This document shows, one piece after another, positions 62,673 to 64,000 of a stretch of 64,000 nt of DNA (positions within the stretch are counted from its first letter, which is position 1; each line of letters begins with the position of its first letter). The notes beneath the pieces are model-generated. The model did not search any database. It saw only the letters and a program-made list of their open reading frames with translations, and was not told the origin of the DNA. The stretch is from Flavobacteriaceae bacterium. Its GTDB lineage: Bacteria > Bacteroidota > Bacteroidia > Flavobacteriales > Flavobacteriaceae. The stretch spans positions 1 through 64,000 of the forward strand of contig JAQWSC010000006.1 in NCBI GenBank assembly GCA_029243385.1, written 5' to 3'. The position numbers were made by a program, and so were the translations under genes.

Positions 62673-63308
62673 TTATTTTTGTCGATCTGCGTTGTTTTTT
62701 TTGAGAGCCAATCGATATTCTGCCAAAATAACCTTGATATCGTCCTCCATTTTGTTATTGATCTCTGCAACAGAACGGGCATCATAGCCGTATAAAGTTC
62801 CAATGTCTTCGTCATCGTCACGACCTCTTAGTGACTTGTTTTTATCAATAATAAAAACATATGGAGAACTAAGAGTAGCATCTAGGTTCACATTTGTTTT
62901 CAAGCTATTAAACAGCTGTTGGATTTGTTCAGCAGTCGTAAATACAAACTTCCAATTTCGTGTATCGGTATTGGTTCCTGATGAAAGTTTTTCCAACAAA
63001 GAGGCAGATTGGATTTCTGTCCCTATAGGCTGAATCATTACAAACTGGAAATCGATAAACTCAAAAAAGCGTTTGTAAATCTTTTGGTTTAAGTTCAGTG
63101 CATCTCCCTGTTTTTGGTCAATATTGGTTCCTAAAAAACCCAATACAGTGATTTTATTTTTAAAGGATTGATCCGAAAAATTCGAAATATCAATTACATT
63201 CTCTGTGAGTACAGGAAGTTTGGCAAAGTTGTTAACCCCAGAAGCAAAGAAAAGATAAATTACCAATGGAAAAACAAACAAAACGGTAAGAACGCCATAC
63301 TTTTTCAT
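62673..63308 (-). CDS. Degenerate SCO-like membrane-anchored thioredoxin-fold protein
   Basis: A 211-residue protein with one N-terminal membrane span (VLTVLFVFPLVIYLFFASG). Its body aligns with the SCO protein next door: KITVLGFLGTNIDQKQGDAL corresponds to the CxxxC region but has no cysteine, NWKFVFTTAEQIQQL corresponds to NWHFLTGERSYIYEL, and PYVFIIDKNKSLRGRDDD corresponds to GYFALVDQNGYLRSRRDD with Pro-Tyr in place of the ligand His segment. It is likely a paralogue that lost metal binding and kept a structural or assembly role. The ATG at 63308 is chosen over a TTG one codon upstream. Confidence 0.82.
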   Translation of the reverse strand: MKKYGVLTVLFVFPLVIYLFFASGVNNFAKLPVLTENVIDISNFSDQSFKNKITVLGFLGTNIDQKQGDALNLNQKIYKRFFEFIDFQFVMIQPIGTEIQSASLLEKLSSGTNTDTRNWKFVFTTAEQIQQLFNSLKTNVNLDATLSSPYVFIIDKNKSLRGRDDDEDIGTLYGYDARSVAEINNKMEDDIKVILAEYRLALKKNNADRQK

Positions 63309-63358
63309 CAAAATGACCTGTTATCTTAGAGACATTCGATGTGATGAAAGTGCTGTGA

Positions 63359-63742
63359 TTAAAAATTCCAGCTTACAAACCCTTCAAACATCACATCGTA
63401 AATATAATTTCCTTCTACCAAAAGAATGAAAGCCAAATAAGGAATTAAAATTACCAATGGAAGAACAATGGAGCCTGTTAATCCTGATTTTTCATCACGC
63501 AAGTGCATAAAATCCCAAGCAATATAATATGCTTTTACTATGGTTAAGACTATAAAAATCCAATTTATAATTTTCATATGAAGAAAAGAACTCATTAGAG
63601 ATTCAGGCTTTATAATACCTAAAACAACTTCAATGATAGTAACAATAGAAAGGAAAATCAAAACACCCCATATTTTTTGTTGATTGGACTTAAAAGTTAC
63701 CAATCCTCTAAAAATCGAAAGTTTGTGTGCTACGTGTGCCAT
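63359..63742 (-). CDS. Cytochrome c oxidase subunit IV family protein
   Basis: A 127-residue protein with three membrane spans (WGVLIFLSIVTIIEVVLGII; MKIINWIFIVLTIVKAYYIAWDFMHL; VLPLVILIPYLAFILLVEGNYI). The AYYIAWDFMHLRDE segment is typical of prokaryotic subunit IV, which stabilises the heme-copper oxidase. It follows subunit III by 21 bases. Confidence 0.92.
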   Translation of the reverse strand: MAHVAHKLSIFRGLVTFKSNQQKIWGVLIFLSIVTIIEVVLGIIKPESLMSSFLHMKIINWIFIVLTIVKAYYIAWDFMHLRDEKSGLTGSIVLPLVILIPYLAFILLVEGNYIYDVMFEGFVSWNF

Positions 63743-63763
63743 ATTATAATTTTAATCCAAGTG

Positions 63764-64000
63764 TTATACTAAATAAAAGAATGTAAATACAAAAACCCAA
63801 ACCAAATCAACAAAGTGCCAATATAGACCTACTTTTTCGACCATTTCATAGTTCCCTCGTCGTTCGTATGTTCCAATAAGAACATTGAAAAAGATAATAC
63901 AATTGATAATTACCCCAGACAATACGTGAAACCCATGAAATCCTGTGATAAAGAAAAAGAAATCAGCAAACAATCGATTTCCATATTCATTTCGAATCAA
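63764..64000 (-). CDS. Cytochrome c oxidase subunit III, C-terminal part (cut by window edge)
   Basis: The last 78 residues of subunit III; the gene continues past the right edge. FFFITGFHGFHVLSGVIINC and GLYWHFVDLVWVFVFTFFYLV are the signature last spans of heme-copper oxidase subunit III, with the His-containing helix intact. Co-transcription with subunit IV and the SCO genes is likely. Confidence 0.95.
   Translation of the reverse strand: MIRNEYGNRLFADFFFFITGFHGFHVLSGVIINCIIFFNVLIGTYERRGNYEMVEKVGLYWHFVDLVWVFVFTFFYLV

Noticed and set aside
1-64000. CRISPR arrays, insertion sequences, integrases, prophage and rRNA
   Set aside because: No regularly spaced repeats, transposase or integrase motifs, phage structural genes or rRNA sequence were seen. 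The tail-fibre-like segment at 25452-27149 belongs to a secreted protein.

Overview
The window looks like the chromosome of a marine member of the Flavobacteriia (Bacteroidota). The evidence is low GC content, SusC/SusD pairs, type IX secretion (T9SS) sorting domains and a PorP/SprF protein, a hybrid two-component regulator, and promoters of the Bacteroidota TAnnTTTG type. Housekeeping genes (mutS, clpX, clpP, tig, bamA, murI, nadK, uppS) also read as flavobacterial. I cannot name the genus from sequence alone.

Region 1 (about 1-24990) is a polysaccharide utilization locus. A leftward operon encodes SusC, SusD, a PKD-type surface glycan-binding lipoprotein, two GH86 enzymes (agarase/porphyranase family) and an SGNH hydrolase. 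Next to it a separate small gene encodes a T9SS-exported protein whose body matches the N-terminal domain of the larger GH86. A rightward gene for a giant hybrid sensor/AraC regulator stands opposite susC. Behind it lies a second leftward operon: GH29, two S1 sulfatases and a GH2. Endo-cleavage by GH86, desulfation by the sulfatases and exo-trimming by GH29 and GH2 fit a sulfated red-algal galactan, most likely porphyran. No GH16, GH50 or GH117 is present here, which argues against plain agarose as the target.

Region 2 (about 25000-29420) holds two poorly known secretion-related units: a two-gene T9SS/MopE-type module and a MORN-repeat protein fused to a retropepsin-like aspartic protease. 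Two gene-free stretches here carry hairpin terminators and an imperfect direct repeat.

Region 3 (about 29490-55270) is dense core genome: tRNA-Leu and tRNA-Gly, mutS, a SpoU methyltransferase, a folK-deoxynucleoside kinase fusion, sppA, a VUT/YhhQ transporter, a DUF2797 protein, a bacterial GH3-type acyl-adenylating enzyme, clpX-clpP-tig, pdxJ with an alpha/beta hydrolase, a CBS protein with nadK, and an envelope operon (DUF6089-uppS-bamA-two Skp/OmpH). These are followed by murI, a gamma-carbonic-anhydrase-like protein, a PorP/SprF protein, an Nfu protein and tsaB. Five convergent pairs in the window overlap at their stop codons.

Region 4 (about 55340-64000) holds a five-gene MacAB-TolC-like export operon and the distal end of a cytochrome oxidase cluster (subunit III cut by the window edge, subunit IV, a degenerate SCO-like protein, SCO, DUF420 and a small CxxC membrane protein).

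I found no rRNA, CRISPR array, insertion sequence, integrase or prophage. The most interesting points are the shared GH86-associated domain, the degenerate SCO paralogue, the MORN-protease fusion, the murI promoter nested in a terminator, and a structured element at 36671-36740.
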